Positions 1 through 6,192 of a stretch of DNA of 7,970 nucleotides are shown one piece after another (position 1 is the first letter of the stretch; each line of letters begins with the position of its first letter). The stretch comes from Actinosomnolentus pattersoniae (SeqCode). GTDB taxonomy: Bacteria; Actinomycetota; UBA4738. The notes beneath the pieces were generated by a model. The model was not told where the DNA came from. It saw nothing but the letters and a program-made list of their open reading frames with translations, and ran no database searches. A program made the position numbers and the translations under genes. The stretch covers positions 1 through 7,970 of the forward strand of contig JACDCJ010000083.1 in NCBI GenBank assembly GCA_013817655.1, in the 5' to 3' direction.

Positions 1-57
1 GGCCGACTCGATCCTCCACACCGCCTCTACGGCGCGACGCGCGTCGGCAGTCGTCAC
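1..57 (-). CDS. ECF RNA polymerase sigma factor, N-terminal 19 residues only (partial)
   Basis: Only the first 19 codons are inside the window; the gene continues beyond the left edge. A GTG start (bases 57-55) overlaps the TGA stop of the YCII/DGPF gene in a GTGA junction. The peptide contains RRAVEAVWRIESA, which resembles the start of SigJ/RpoE-like ECF sigma factors (AVEAVWRxESARLIA...), a group known to sit directly downstream of YCII/DGPF-domain genes. The 4-base overlap implies translational coupling. The call rests on a short peptide plus this well-known pairing; the sigma-2 and sigma-4 regions cannot be seen. Confidence 0.7.
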   Translation of the reverse strand, partial: MTTADARRAVEAVWRIESA

Positions 58-479
58 TCCTTGCTCTTCGCGAGATCCTTCTCGAGCTCGCGCATGCGGT
101 CGATCGCCGGGCCCTCGCCGAAGTCCTCCAGTTCGAAGAGCTGGCGGATCTCGATCTCGGCCTCCTCGCCGTACTCGCCACCGGCCTCGAAGGGGACGCG
201 CTTCGCCCATTCGATGGCCTCATCCTTCGACTTCACCTGGATGAGCCAGTAGCCGGCGACCAGTTCTTTCGTCTCGGTGAAGGGCCCATCGATCACGGTG
301 CGCTTTCCGCCGGCGAACCTGACACGCGCGCCCTCCGCGCTCGGGTGGAGTCCGGAGCCATCGAGCAGGACGCCGGCCTTCATCAGCTCCTCGTTGTACT
401 TGCCCATCGCGGCAAGGAGCTCCTCGCTCGGCATGACGCCCGGCTCCGAATCCCCCTTGACCATCAGCATGAATCGCAT
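54..479 (-). CDS. YCII-related (DGPF domain) protein
   Basis: A 141-residue protein of the YCII/DGPF family, a small ferredoxin-like fold. It starts MRFMLMVKGD and carries the signature DGPFTETKE at residues 64-72, followed by LVAGYWLIQVKSKDEAIEWAKRVP and an acidic-rich C-terminus. The ATG at 479 was chosen because a strong Shine-Dalgarno (GGGGGGAGGT) lies just upstream and the family begins with this MRFM-type strand; the frame stays open for another 61 codons upstream but these look non-coding. Members are usually encoded beside an ECF sigma factor, as here. The molecular function of the family is not firmly known; a role linked to the partner sigma factor is inferred from context. Confidence 0.92.
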   Translation of the reverse strand: MRFMLMVKGDSEPGVMPSEELLAAMGKYNEELMKAGVLLDGSGLHPSAEGARVRFAGGKRTVIDGPFTETKELVAGYWLIQVKSKDEAIEWAKRVPFEAGGEYGEEAEIEIRQLFELEDFGEGPAIDRMRELEKDLAKSKE

Positions 480-628
480 GACCTCCCCCCTTTCCTTTCG
501 AGCTTGGGCCCCGGACGGTCTCGACCGGATCTGAACCCTGGCTCTACTCGTGCGTCGAACGAGAGCCCTCGCAAATCGACGAAAATGCAGAACGCGCTGG
601 GCGCGACGCCCTGTCCACTGGAGCCAGA
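480..628. other. Intergenic gap, no feature recognised
   Basis: A stretch of 149 bases between two minus-strand genes. Apart from the Shine-Dalgarno of the YCII/DGPF gene at its left end, I see no RNA gene, terminator with a T-run, or repeat. It probably carries the promoter of the YCII/ECF pair, but no convincing -10/-35 pair was found. Confidence 0.4.
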
Positions 629-1033
629 TCAGTCGCCGGATGGCCTCTCTTGAAGCGTCCACCCGTTGCCGTCGGGATCGCTGAAGAAGACGAACGAGTT
701 CCAGCCCCCGCCTCGCCCATCCAGCCAGACGCCGTCCTCGTAGTGCTTTACCTCACTGACCTCCACGCCGCGCCCGACCAGTTCGGCCCGGGCGGCCTCG
801 ATGTCGGACACGACCAACTGCATGCCCTGGGCCGAGCCGGGCGGCGAGTCGACGAGACCGGTACCCAGGACTATCGAGCAGGCGGAGCCAGGGGGAGTTA
901 GCTGCACGACACGCATCTCCTCGCCGATCCGGGTGTCGTGGTCGAGATTGAAGCCGAGCTTCTTCGTGTAGAAGCCCGCCGCCCGGTCCACGTCCTTGAC
1001 GGGAACCGCCACCACTTCGAGGTTCCAATCCAT
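629..1033 (-). CDS. VOC-fold (glyoxalase/bleomycin resistance/dioxygenase superfamily) protein
   Basis: A 134-residue single-domain pair of beta-alpha-beta-beta-beta modules. Visible marks are VPVKDVDRAAGFYTKKLGF (residues 10-28), the second-module start MQLVVSDIEAARAELVGRGV (71-90) and the closing DPDGNGWTLQE (119-129), whose terminal Glu is the usual metal-ligand position. The ATG at 1033 is preceded by AGGAGAGG at good spacing; a further 16 upstream codons are open but unsupported. Proteins of this type are often annotated glyoxalase or PhnB-like, and substrate cannot be deduced. It reads in the same direction as the YCII/DGPF and ECF genes, 149 bases upstream of them, and diverges from a second VOC gene. 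Confidence 0.9.
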   Translation of the reverse strand: MDWNLEVVAVPVKDVDRAAGFYTKKLGFNLDHDTRIGEEMRVVQLTPPGSACSIVLGTGLVDSPPGSAQGMQLVVSDIEAARAELVGRGVEVSEVKHYEDGVWLDGRGGGWNSFVFFSDPDGNGWTLQERPSGD

Positions 1034-1133
1034 GAACCTCTCCTTTCGTGCAGTCGACTCTCGACGATGAGCCTCTGACACTAGCCGCAGGCGCGTGCCA
1101 TGATCCGCTGTCCGTGGGAGGCGGGAGGCGCTG

Positions 1134-1541
1134 ATGCTGGGATGGCCGGGATGGATAGGCGTGGTGAGCGATGACTTGGATCGCCAGCGGGCCTTCTATC
1201 GAGACGTCCTGGGACTTCACGAGCGCGACGCCGGCGAGGGCTTCGCGATCTTCGAAATCGACGGGAACATCCTGGAGCTGCTTGCGCGCTCCGACGCCCC
1301 GCAGTACGCAAGGCGGTGCGTCTCGGTCGGGTTCGTGGTCGAGGACATCCAGGCTGCCCGGGAAGAGCTCCTCCGTCGCGGGGTGGAACCGGTCACCGGG
1401 GTCGAGGGCCCGGCCGAGGGTCAGTACTGGGCCTACTTCCGCGACGTGGAGGGCAACCTGTTCGAGCTCGTCCAGCGCGTGAGTCAGGGGGTGCCAGATC
1501 TCACAGACCGGCGCGCCGGGATGGAGGCACGAGATGAATGA
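1134..1541 (+). CDS. VOC-fold (glyoxalase-like) protein
   Basis: A 135-residue VOC-superfamily protein. Module one shows VVSDDLDRQRAFYRDVLGL (residues 10-28) and IFEIDGNILELL; module two shows VGFVVEDIQAAREELLRRGV (65-84) and ends YFRDVEGNLFELVQR (101-115), with Glu at the usual metal-ligand position. The ATG at 1134 has GGGAGG close upstream. The last 20 residues are an extension whose DNA carries the ribosome binding site of the next gene. The stop overlaps the next start by 8 bases, so the two are probably one operon. It diverges from the VOC gene at 629-1033 across 100 bases. The two VOC proteins are only distantly alike, so they do not look like a recent duplication. Confidence 0.88.
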   Translation: MLGWPGWIGVVSDDLDRQRAFYRDVLGLHERDAGEGFAIFEIDGNILELLARSDAPQYARRCVSVGFVVEDIQAAREELLRRGVEPVTGVEGPAEGQYWAYFRDVEGNLFELVQRVSQGVPDLTDRRAGMEARDE

Positions 1542-2265
1542 GATGTCTGATACCGAACGATGGGTGTACAGGATGGGAGGTGCCGCAGCGGTTGTTGGCG
1601 CGGTCCTCGGGATGGTTGGAAACCTCATCCACCCCGTGACTCCGATGGATGATCCGGAAGGGGTCGCGCGAGTCATTGCCGAGAGTGGGACGTGGGTGCC
1701 GATCCACCTTGCGATCGTCATCGGCATCGCGCTCATACTTGGTGGCCTCATCGCCATTCATGACTCGATCCGGGGGGGAGTCGCCGGTGTGCTGGCTCGC
1801 TTCGGGCTGTTCGCCGCGGTCGCGGGTATCACCGTCGGCCTGATACTGGTCACCCTGGACGGGGTCGCTGCTCCACAGCTCGCGGAGGAATGGGCCGCAG
1901 CGCCACCCGACCAGCGGGCCGTAGCACTGTCCCTCGTGACCGCCAACGAGACGATCAACTTCGCCCTCGCCAGCCTCTTCAACATCCTCTTTGCGGGCGT
2001 GACATTCATCCTCTTCGGTCTGGCCGTGGCATTCAGCGGCGCGTACCCTCGGTGGCTCGGATGGATCGTCGTCGCGGCCGGCATCGGCTCGATCGCAGCA
2101 GGTTCGGTCCAGGCGTTCACGGGCGAGCCGAGCGATACGACGAGGATCCTGACGATAATCGGCCCCACGGTTATCACACTCTGGGTGCTGGGGATGGGAA
2201 TCCTGCTGCTGCGGAGGGCCCGGACGACCGGGCCATCGCCAAGTTCTGCGCCCGGCGGGGGATAG
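1534..2265 (+). CDS. Six-helix integral membrane protein (DUF4386-like), function unknown
   Basis: A 243-residue membrane protein. Hydrophobic segments appear at about residues 14-33, 56-77, 87-108, 142-167, 172-194 and 203-227, giving six predicted helices, with a basic then Pro/Gly/Ser-rich tail after the last one. There is no signal peptide separate from helix 1 and no enzymatic motif. The ATG at 1534 is favoured over the in-frame ATG at 1543 because GGAGG at 1523-1527 is six bases ahead of it. The start lies inside the end of the preceding VOC gene (8-base overlap), indicating translational coupling. The pattern resembles DUF4386-type small membrane proteins of high-GC bacteria, but I do not recognise a specific function. 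Confidence 0.85.
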   Translation: MNEMSDTERWVYRMGGAAAVVGAVLGMVGNLIHPVTPMDDPEGVARVIAESGTWVPIHLAIVIGIALILGGLIAIHDSIRGGVAGVLARFGLFAAVAGITVGLILVTLDGVAAPQLAEEWAAAPPDQRAVALSLVTANETINFALASLFNILFAGVTFILFGLAVAFSGAYPRWLGWIVVAAGIGSIAAGSVQAFTGEPSDTTRILTIIGPTVITLWVLGMGILLLRRARTTGPSPSSAPGGG

Positions 2266-2273
2266 GGATCCGT

Positions 2274-2342
2274 GGGTCAGGCGCTCGGCCGGGCCACGAT
2301 GCAGTCGCGATGTGTTCATGGTTGCGACGCACCGCCTGATCC
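2274..2342. repeat. Nested inverted repeat between convergent genes (possible bidirectional terminator)
   Basis: Outer arms GGGTCAGGCG (2274-2283) and CGCCTGATCC (2333-2342) pair over 10 bases with one G-U. Inner arms GTCGCGA (2304-2310) and TTGCGAC (2322-2328) pair over 7 bases with one G-U. The structure fills most of the 88-base gap between two convergent genes, so a transcription-ending role in both directions is plausible. There is no T-run, so it is not a classical intrinsic terminator. Confidence 0.4.
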
Positions 2343-2353
2343 ATCATCCGGGG

Positions 2354-2950
2354 CTACGACGCGTCGCCGTCGGGGGCTCCGGCTTCGGCGACGAAGAGCA
2401 CTTCGATCCGGCGGTCGGGGACGAGCCACATCAGGGCCACGAACAGGTAGAGGCCGACGGCGATCCAGCGATTCACGAAGGCGAGTGGGATCGCGGCCAC
2501 GTAACACACCGGCGACAGCTTCCCCTTCAGGTCTCGGCCGAGGGCGGCGCGCAGGGGGGAGTCGGGGCCGTGGGCAGCGAGGATGACCGACTGAAGGATG
2601 AAGTACGCGATCGCGGACATGAGCAGGACGATCCCGTAGGCGGCGGTCGGGACGGCGGCGAAGTCGTTCTCCCCCATCCATCCCGTCACGAACGGAGTGA
2701 GCGACAGCCAGAGCAGCAAGTGGAGGTTCGCCCACAGGACCCCGCCGTGCACCCGCTTGCACGTGGCGATCAGGTGGTGGTGGTTGCTCCAGTAGATCCC
2801 GAGGAACACGAAGCTCAGGATATAGGTGAGGAACTTGGGGACGAGTGGCCTGAGCGCCGACCACTCCGCCTCGTGAGGGATGCTCAGCTCGAGCACCATG
2901 ATCGTGATGATGATCGCGATGACGGCGTCGCTGAACGCCTCGAGGCGCAT
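2354..2950 (-). CDS. TMEM175-family (DUF1211) potassium channel-like membrane protein
   Basis: A 198-residue membrane protein opening MRLEAFSDAVIAIIITIMVLEL. The R-x-x-x-F-S-D motif (residues 2-8) at the start of helix 1 is the hallmark of bacterial TMEM175/DUF1211 channels, where helix 1 lines the pore. Further hydrophobic segments lie near residues 38-58, 70-92, 102-127, 147-160 and 162-178, giving the expected six helices. GGGGAG lies 8 bases before the ATG at 2950; a GTG at 2959 is in frame but too near this ribosome binding site. The family conducts K+ in characterised bacterial members; selectivity here is inferred. It follows the truncated dehydrogenase by 47 bases on the same strand. 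Confidence 0.92.
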   Translation of the reverse strand: MRLEAFSDAVIAIIITIMVLELSIPHEAEWSALRPLVPKFLTYILSFVFLGIYWSNHHHLIATCKRVHGGVLWANLHLLLWLSLTPFVTGWMGENDFAAVPTAAYGIVLLMSAIAYFILQSVILAAHGPDSPLRAALGRDLKGKLSPVCYVAAIPLAFVNRWIAVGLYLFVALMWLVPDRRIEVLFVAEAGAPDGDAS

Positions 2951-2997
2951 CCGGGTCACTCCCCAATCATTCCACTCCAGGTGCCTCGAGTGCGCAG

Positions 2998-3624
2998 CTA
3001 CATCGGGGTGACGATGAACTTGCCGCGAACGTGGCCACTCCCCACGGCGGCGAGCGCCTGCCCGGCGTCCGCCAGCGAGAACGAGCGGATGTCGGGGCTG
3101 GTGATCTCTCCCCGCTCCAACATCGCCGCGAGGGCTTGGAGTAATGCCGACTGGACCTTGCCCATGACGTTCGTCGCCTCGATCCCGCGGCCACCGAGAA
3201 CTTCGGCATCGGCGGCGCCGACCGCAGAAGCAACATGTCCTCCGGACCTAACCAGCTCGGCGAGCCCGGCGATTGTTTCCCGATCGCCGTGCATGTCGGC
3301 GATGGCGTCGATGCCGCCCGAGTAGCGAGATCGAACCGCTTCGACGACATCGTCCGCGGCGTAGTCGATCACGTCGGCGGCGCCGAGGCGGCGAGCGTAG
3401 CCGGCGTTCTCGCCACTGCACACAGCGACGACCCGGGCGCCCCGTCGCGCCGCGAGCTGGACGAAGTAGCTCCCCACCCCACCCGTCGCACCGATCGCGA
3501 CCACGGTGTGCCCTTCCGCCAGCTGGAGAGCATCGGCCACCGTGGAAGCCGTGACGAGATGAACAGGTACGTGGTGGTCGCCGTATGCGTAGCGTCGGGC
3601 GATGCTCGCTCGACCCGGACTCAT
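2998..3624 (-). pseudogene. Zinc-type/quinone oxidoreductase-like MDR dehydrogenase, N-terminal domain missing
   Basis: The 208-codon frame encodes the C-terminal half of a medium-chain dehydrogenase/reductase. It has the Rossmann NADP-binding loop GATGGVGSYFVQLA (about residues 45-58), then RLGAADVIDYAADD (79-92), a central MHGDRETIAGLAELVRSGGHVAS section, and the terminal strand GHVRGKFIVTP. Family members are about 310-340 residues and begin with a GroES-like catalytic domain (NPVDxxxR..., GxDxAGxV), none of which appears here or in the other two frames up to 3780. An ATG exists at 3624, so a short protein could be made, but it would lack the substrate domain. The breakpoint lies within roughly 200 bases of the integron integrase start, so the truncation may stem from that insertion. 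Same strand as, and probably once co-transcribed with, the TMEM175 gene. Confidence 0.75.
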
Positions 3625-3764
3625 CGCGCGGGAGTCCGGCCTGTGTGCCTGGGTCGCGCAGCCGTGCCCCCCAGGCTGTCACAGGGGGCTGCTACGGTTG
3701 GGTCGTCCGGCTGGTGGCCGGCCATCGGCAACCGGGGCTTTCTCAGGCCGACCTCAGGTGGGAG

Positions 3765-3780
3765 AAGGAGTCCTCCGTTG
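3765..3780 (+). promoter_or_regulatory. Ribosome binding site and TTG start of intI
   Basis: AAGGAG (3765-3770) stands seven bases before TTG at 3778-3780, in frame with the integrase N-terminus. No ATG exists in this frame near here. The alternative starts are GTG at 3826, 3832 and 3835, none with a comparable Shine-Dalgarno. No LexA-type box was found upstream. Confidence 0.5.
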
Positions 3781-5077
3781 AGGAACCAGGCGGACTTGCA
3801 AGAAACGCGGGGGTCGCTCGCAAGTGTGGGGGTGGTGCCCACGGCGCCAGCGGAGCCGATCCGGATCAGGCCGGGGGAGGCGGGACGGCTCATCGTGCTC
3901 CTGCCCTACACCCCCGAGCGCGTGGAGAAGATCAGGGCCGTGGCCGGTCGCCGATGGCATCCCGGCGGGAAGTACTGGACGGTTCCCCAAACCGATGAAG
4001 CCCTGGCCCACCTGCTGGCTCTCCTTGCCGGGGAGCAGGTTGAAGTGGATGCCTCGCTTCGTCTCGGGGCGGTCCCAGACGATCGACCGACGGTCCCTCG
4101 AGGAGCGGCCCCGGCCCCTGGGCTTCTCGACGATCTCCGTCGGGCCATCGCTGCCCGGCACTACAGCCGAAGCACCGAGCAGGCCTACGTGGCCTGGATC
4201 AGGCGCTTCGTCTCCTTCCACGGCGGGCGCCATCCGGCGGCAGATGGGCGAGCGCGAAGTGAACCAGTTCCTGACGCATCTGGCCACGGGCGAACGCGTC
4301 GGCGCCTCGACGCAGAACCAGGCCCTGGCCGCCCTGCTGTTTTGCTACGACAAGGTGCTGCATCGCCCGCTGGGCCAGATCGAGGGCGTCGTGCGGGCCC
4401 GCCGGCCCCGACGGCTTCCGGTCGTGCTGACCCGGGAGGAGGTCGGGGCGGTGCTGAACGAACTGGACGGGACGCCGCGGCTGGTGTGCATGCTCCTCTA
4501 CGGCTCCGGTCTTCGGCTGCTCGAGTGTCTACGCCTGCGGGTCAAGGACATCGACCTGCACCGGGGCGAGATCACCGTCCGCGACGGCAAGGGCGGCAAG
4601 GATCGGGTGACCATGCTGCCGGCGGCGGTGAGGGCGCCGCTGCAGGCGCACCTGGAAAGAGTGCGCCGGCAGCACGCGAAGGACCTGGAGCGGGGGCTCG
4701 GTCGTGCCCCGCTGCCCGACTCCCTCGCCCGCAAGTACCCGGGCGCCGACCGCCGGTGGGCGTGGCTGTGGGCCTTCCCCGCGTCGTCGCATTACGTGGA
4801 CCGCGACACGGGGCTTCGGCACCGCCACCATCTGCACGAGACGGTCGTCCAGAGGGCCGTGAAAGAGGCCGTGCGCCAGGCCGGGCTGACGAAGCCCGCC
4901 TCGTGCCACACCTTCCGGCATTCGTTCGCCACCCACCTCCTGGAGGATGGCTACGACATCCGCACGGTCCAGGAGCTGCTCGGCCACAGGGACGTGAAGA
5001 CGACGATGATCTACACCCACGTGCTGAACCAGGGCGGCAAGGGGGTCCGGAGCCCCATGGACGGACTGGGGTCTTGA
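3778..5077 (+). pseudogene. intI: Integron integrase IntI, interrupted by a +1 frameshift
   Basis: A tyrosine recombinase that would integrate and excise cassettes at attI and attC. The first part (3778-4240) encodes an extra N-terminal module and the SAM-like core-binding domain (RHYSRSTEQAYVAWIRRFV). The frame then shifts by one base near 4237-4241, and the second part (about 4241-5077) continues the core-binding domain (STQNQALAALLFCYDKVL) and the catalytic domain. Catalytic residues are intact: Arg in GSGLRLLE (codon 4514), Lys in GKGGKDR, His and Arg in HTFRHSFATHLL (4907, 4916), His in LLGHRD (4985) and Tyr in MIYTHV (5012). The insert LARKYPGADRRWAWLWAFPA followed by HHLHETVVQRAVKEA is specific to IntI and separates it from XerC/D. 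The gene points toward its cassettes. Either a genuine pseudogene or a one-base sequencing error; everything else looks functional. Confidence 0.9.
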
Positions 5078-5103
5078 GCCGGCTCCCGCCGGAGCACTAT
5101 GCT
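5074..5103 (+). promoter_or_regulatory. Candidate cassette promoter (Pc-like)
   Basis: TTGAGC (5074-5079) and TATGCT (5098-5103) are 18 bases apart, each matching four of six consensus bases, and point into the cassette array. The -35 overlaps the intI stop codon. The -10 lies in the left arm of an 11-base hairpin. Two weak hexamers in GC-rich DNA are easily coincidental, so this is a suggestion only. Confidence 0.3.
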
Positions 5104-5125
5104 GCCCGCCAGCGCAGCGTAGTGC
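5094..5125. repeat. Hairpin immediately downstream of intI
   Basis: GCACTATGCTG (5094-5104) pairs with CAGCGTAGTGC (5115-5125) over 11 bases with one G-U and a 10-base loop. It lies 16 bases after the intI stop, inside the attI-side spacer. It could end the intI transcript, although there is no T-run, or be a structural part of the recombination region. Confidence 0.5.
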
Positions 5126-5204
5126 CTGCCGCTGGGGGCACCCAGGGGGCGAAGACTCGAGCTAGGGAGGTGATGCCGGAGGCGGATCTTCCTCACGCTG
5201 CCGC

Positions 5205-5258
5205 GTTAGGCCGACCAGGGAGGGATGTTAGACGGACCAGCCTAAATAGGAGTTATAC
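5205..5258 (+). other. attI-like recombination site
   Basis: Three consecutive GTTRRRY boxes lie here: GTTAGGC (5205-5211), GTTAGAC (5227-5233) and GTTATAC (5252-5258). The last is preceded by CCTAAATAGGA, an arrangement parallel to class 1 attI (CCTAAA, a short spacer, then GTTRRRY), where the left box faces the crossover box. The crossover G|TT is therefore placed at 5252/5253, the left boundary of cassette 1. The upstream boxes could be the accessory integrase-binding repeats found in attI1. The region lacks the long palindrome of an attC. It sits 3' of intI, not 5' as in class 1-3 integrons. Confidence 0.7.
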
Positions 5259-5719
5259 GGAGGTATCGCGTGGATGACCTAGAAGCCCGCATCAATGCCT
5301 TTCAACGGTGCATCGAGGAGAGGGATGCTGCTCTGGCTGAGGACTTACTGGATCCGGAATACGCTCTGGTGCTGGTTCAGCCAGCACCCACGGTTGTCCC
5401 GAGAGACCAATGGCTGAAAGTCCTACCCGAGTACGTTGTCCATTCGTACGAGATTCACGGGCGGATCATTGACGTTGACAATGACTGCGCCGCTGCTCTA
5501 CATCGCGCCACCATCAAGGCCACCGTTCAAGGACAGGATCGGAGTGGGGTCTTCATCATCTCGGACATCTGGCGGAGCCGCGATGCAGTTTGGCGAGTCT
5601 GGCGTCGGCATTCCACTCCACTTTCGGCTGGCGAACTGGGTATCAAGGAATAGTTGTGGTTCCCGTGTAACTAGCGCGTGGAACCGACCGCCTTCGGCGG
5701 CGGCTCACGCGCCAATCCG
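5253..5719 (+). mobile_element. Integron gene cassette 1
   Basis: A 467-base unit between two G|TTATAC crossover points (5252/5253 and 5719/5720). It holds one gene on the plus strand and ends with the left half of attC1. Its start box GTTATAC and end box GTGTAAC would join on excision into one attC, complementary at six of seven positions. GC content is visibly lower than in the flanking intI gene, as is common for captured cassettes. Confidence 0.82.
5270..5653 (+). CDS. Cassette-encoded NTF2-like (DUF4440/SnoaL-type) protein
   Basis: A 127-residue protein of the NTF2-like cone fold. The long N-terminal helix LEARINAFQRCIEERDAALAEDLL (residues 4-27) leads to LDPEYALVLVQPAP and VPRDQWLKVLPEY (43-55). 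The strands that follow (EIHGRIIDVDND, AAALHRATIKATVQG, GVFIISDIWRSRDAVWRVWRRHS) end in the Trp-rich W(R/K)V..RH pattern of DUF4440. GGAGG at 5259-5263, six bases before the GTG at 5270, supports that start; it begins directly after the attI crossover box, so ribosome binding comes with the cassette. The family includes isomerases, cyclases and steroid-degrading enzymes, but many members have no known activity; no catalytic set can be assigned here. Transcription must come from upstream, since the cassette has no room for a promoter. Confidence 0.85.
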   Translation: MDDLEARINAFQRCIEERDAALAEDLLDPEYALVLVQPAPTVVPRDQWLKVLPEYVVHSYEIHGRIIDVDNDCAAALHRATIKATVQGQDRSGVFIISDIWRSRDAVWRVWRRHSTPLSAGELGIKE

Positions 5720-5725
5720 TTATAC
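5665..5725 (+). repeat. attC1 recombination site (61 bp)
   Basis: R'' GTGTAAC (5665-5671) and R' GTTATAC (5719-5725) flank an imperfect palindrome. L''/L' arms GCGCGTG (5674-5680) and CACGCGC (5706-5712) pair over 7 bases. Inside, CCG/CGG and CCGCC/GGCGG extend the stem to a TTC loop, with unpaired bases on one side as expected of extrahelical bases. Size and layout match short attC sites of the aadA7 kind. Confidence 0.9.
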
Positions 5726-6192
5726 CGATGATTGATTCGACCCGAACTGGTGACGAGGTGGCACTCCGCGGGATTCTTCGCGAGCTCGAGCGCGCGATGA
5801 CCGGTACTCCGGAGGCGACAGCCACCACGTTTGCTCGCTATACAGACGGGGCCTACGTCCTGACGGGACCGGGCGGGTTGGTGTCGGACCGAGCGGAGAT
5901 TCTCGAAGGGCTAAGGCGCGGTACGGTGAAGTTCTCCTCGTACTCGATGGATGATCTGCGCTTTCGTGTCGAGGATGGATGGGGGGTCGTGATCGGTCGT
6001 GCCTCCGGGGAAGGCGTGAACCCGGGTGGGGAGGTCTTCAGTGGCGACAACCGATTCACCTCTGTCTGGATTAAGTCGGTGGAGGGCTGGAAACTCGTTG
6101 CGTGGCAGGCGACCCCCATTCAAGATCGATGATGCACGGTATAACTCGTCGCTGGACCCGACCGGCTTCGCCGCGGGTCAGCGACCAACCTG
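5720..6192 (+). mobile_element. Integron gene cassette 2
   Basis: A 473-base unit from the crossover in attC1 (5719/5720) to that in attC2 (6192/6193). It carries one plus-strand gene. Its start box GTTATAC and end box GTATAAC are exact reverse complements, as required if both halves came from one circular cassette, which is strong support for these boundaries. Confidence 0.85.
5728..6132 (+). CDS. Cassette-encoded NTF2-like (DUF4440/SnoaL-type) protein
   Basis: A 134-residue protein of the NTF2-like superfamily. The N-terminal helix LRGILRELERAMTGTPEATATTFA precedes YTDGAYVLTGPGGLVSDRAEILEGL (residues 38-62), a beta-rich middle (DLRFRVEDGWGVVIGRASGEG) and the family-typical end FSGDNRFTSVWIKSVEGWKLVAWQATPI (104-131). 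The ATG at 5728 lies two bases after the attC1 R' box and has no Shine-Dalgarno; an in-frame GTG at 5758 is an alternative with a weak GAG upstream. Translation may depend on coupling to cassette 1 or initiate without a leader. It resembles the cassette 1 product in fold but little in sequence. No specific substrate can be inferred. Confidence 0.87.
   Translation: MIDSTRTGDEVALRGILRELERAMTGTPEATATTFARYTDGAYVLTGPGGLVSDRAEILEGLRRGTVKFSSYSMDDLRFRVEDGWGVVIGRASGEGVNPGGEVFSGDNRFTSVWIKSVEGWKLVAWQATPIQDR

Noticed and set aside
1034..1133. Shared regulator site between the divergent VOC genes
   Set aside because: No inverted repeat or convincing promoter pair could be found in the 100-base gap.
753..2319. 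Long minus-strand open frames under the second VOC gene and the membrane protein
   Set aside because: No domain is recognisable, and the opposite strand carries well-supported genes with ribosome binding sites.
2312..3325. Long plus-strand open frame antisense to the TMEM175 and dehydrogenase genes
   Set aside because: Its translation is low-complexity and rich in Arg, Glu, Asp and His, as expected for the complement of real genes.
5078..5094. CCGGC/GCCGG hairpin after intI as an intrinsic terminator
   Set aside because: The stem is only five bases and no T-run follows; the 11-base hairpin beside it is the stronger structure.
3235..5277. A 680-codon plus-strand open frame spanning the dehydrogenase, intI and attI
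   Set aside because: Only 3778-4240 resembles a protein (the N-terminal part of IntI). The rest is antisense to the dehydrogenase or out of frame with the IntI catalytic domain; it is open because of high GC.
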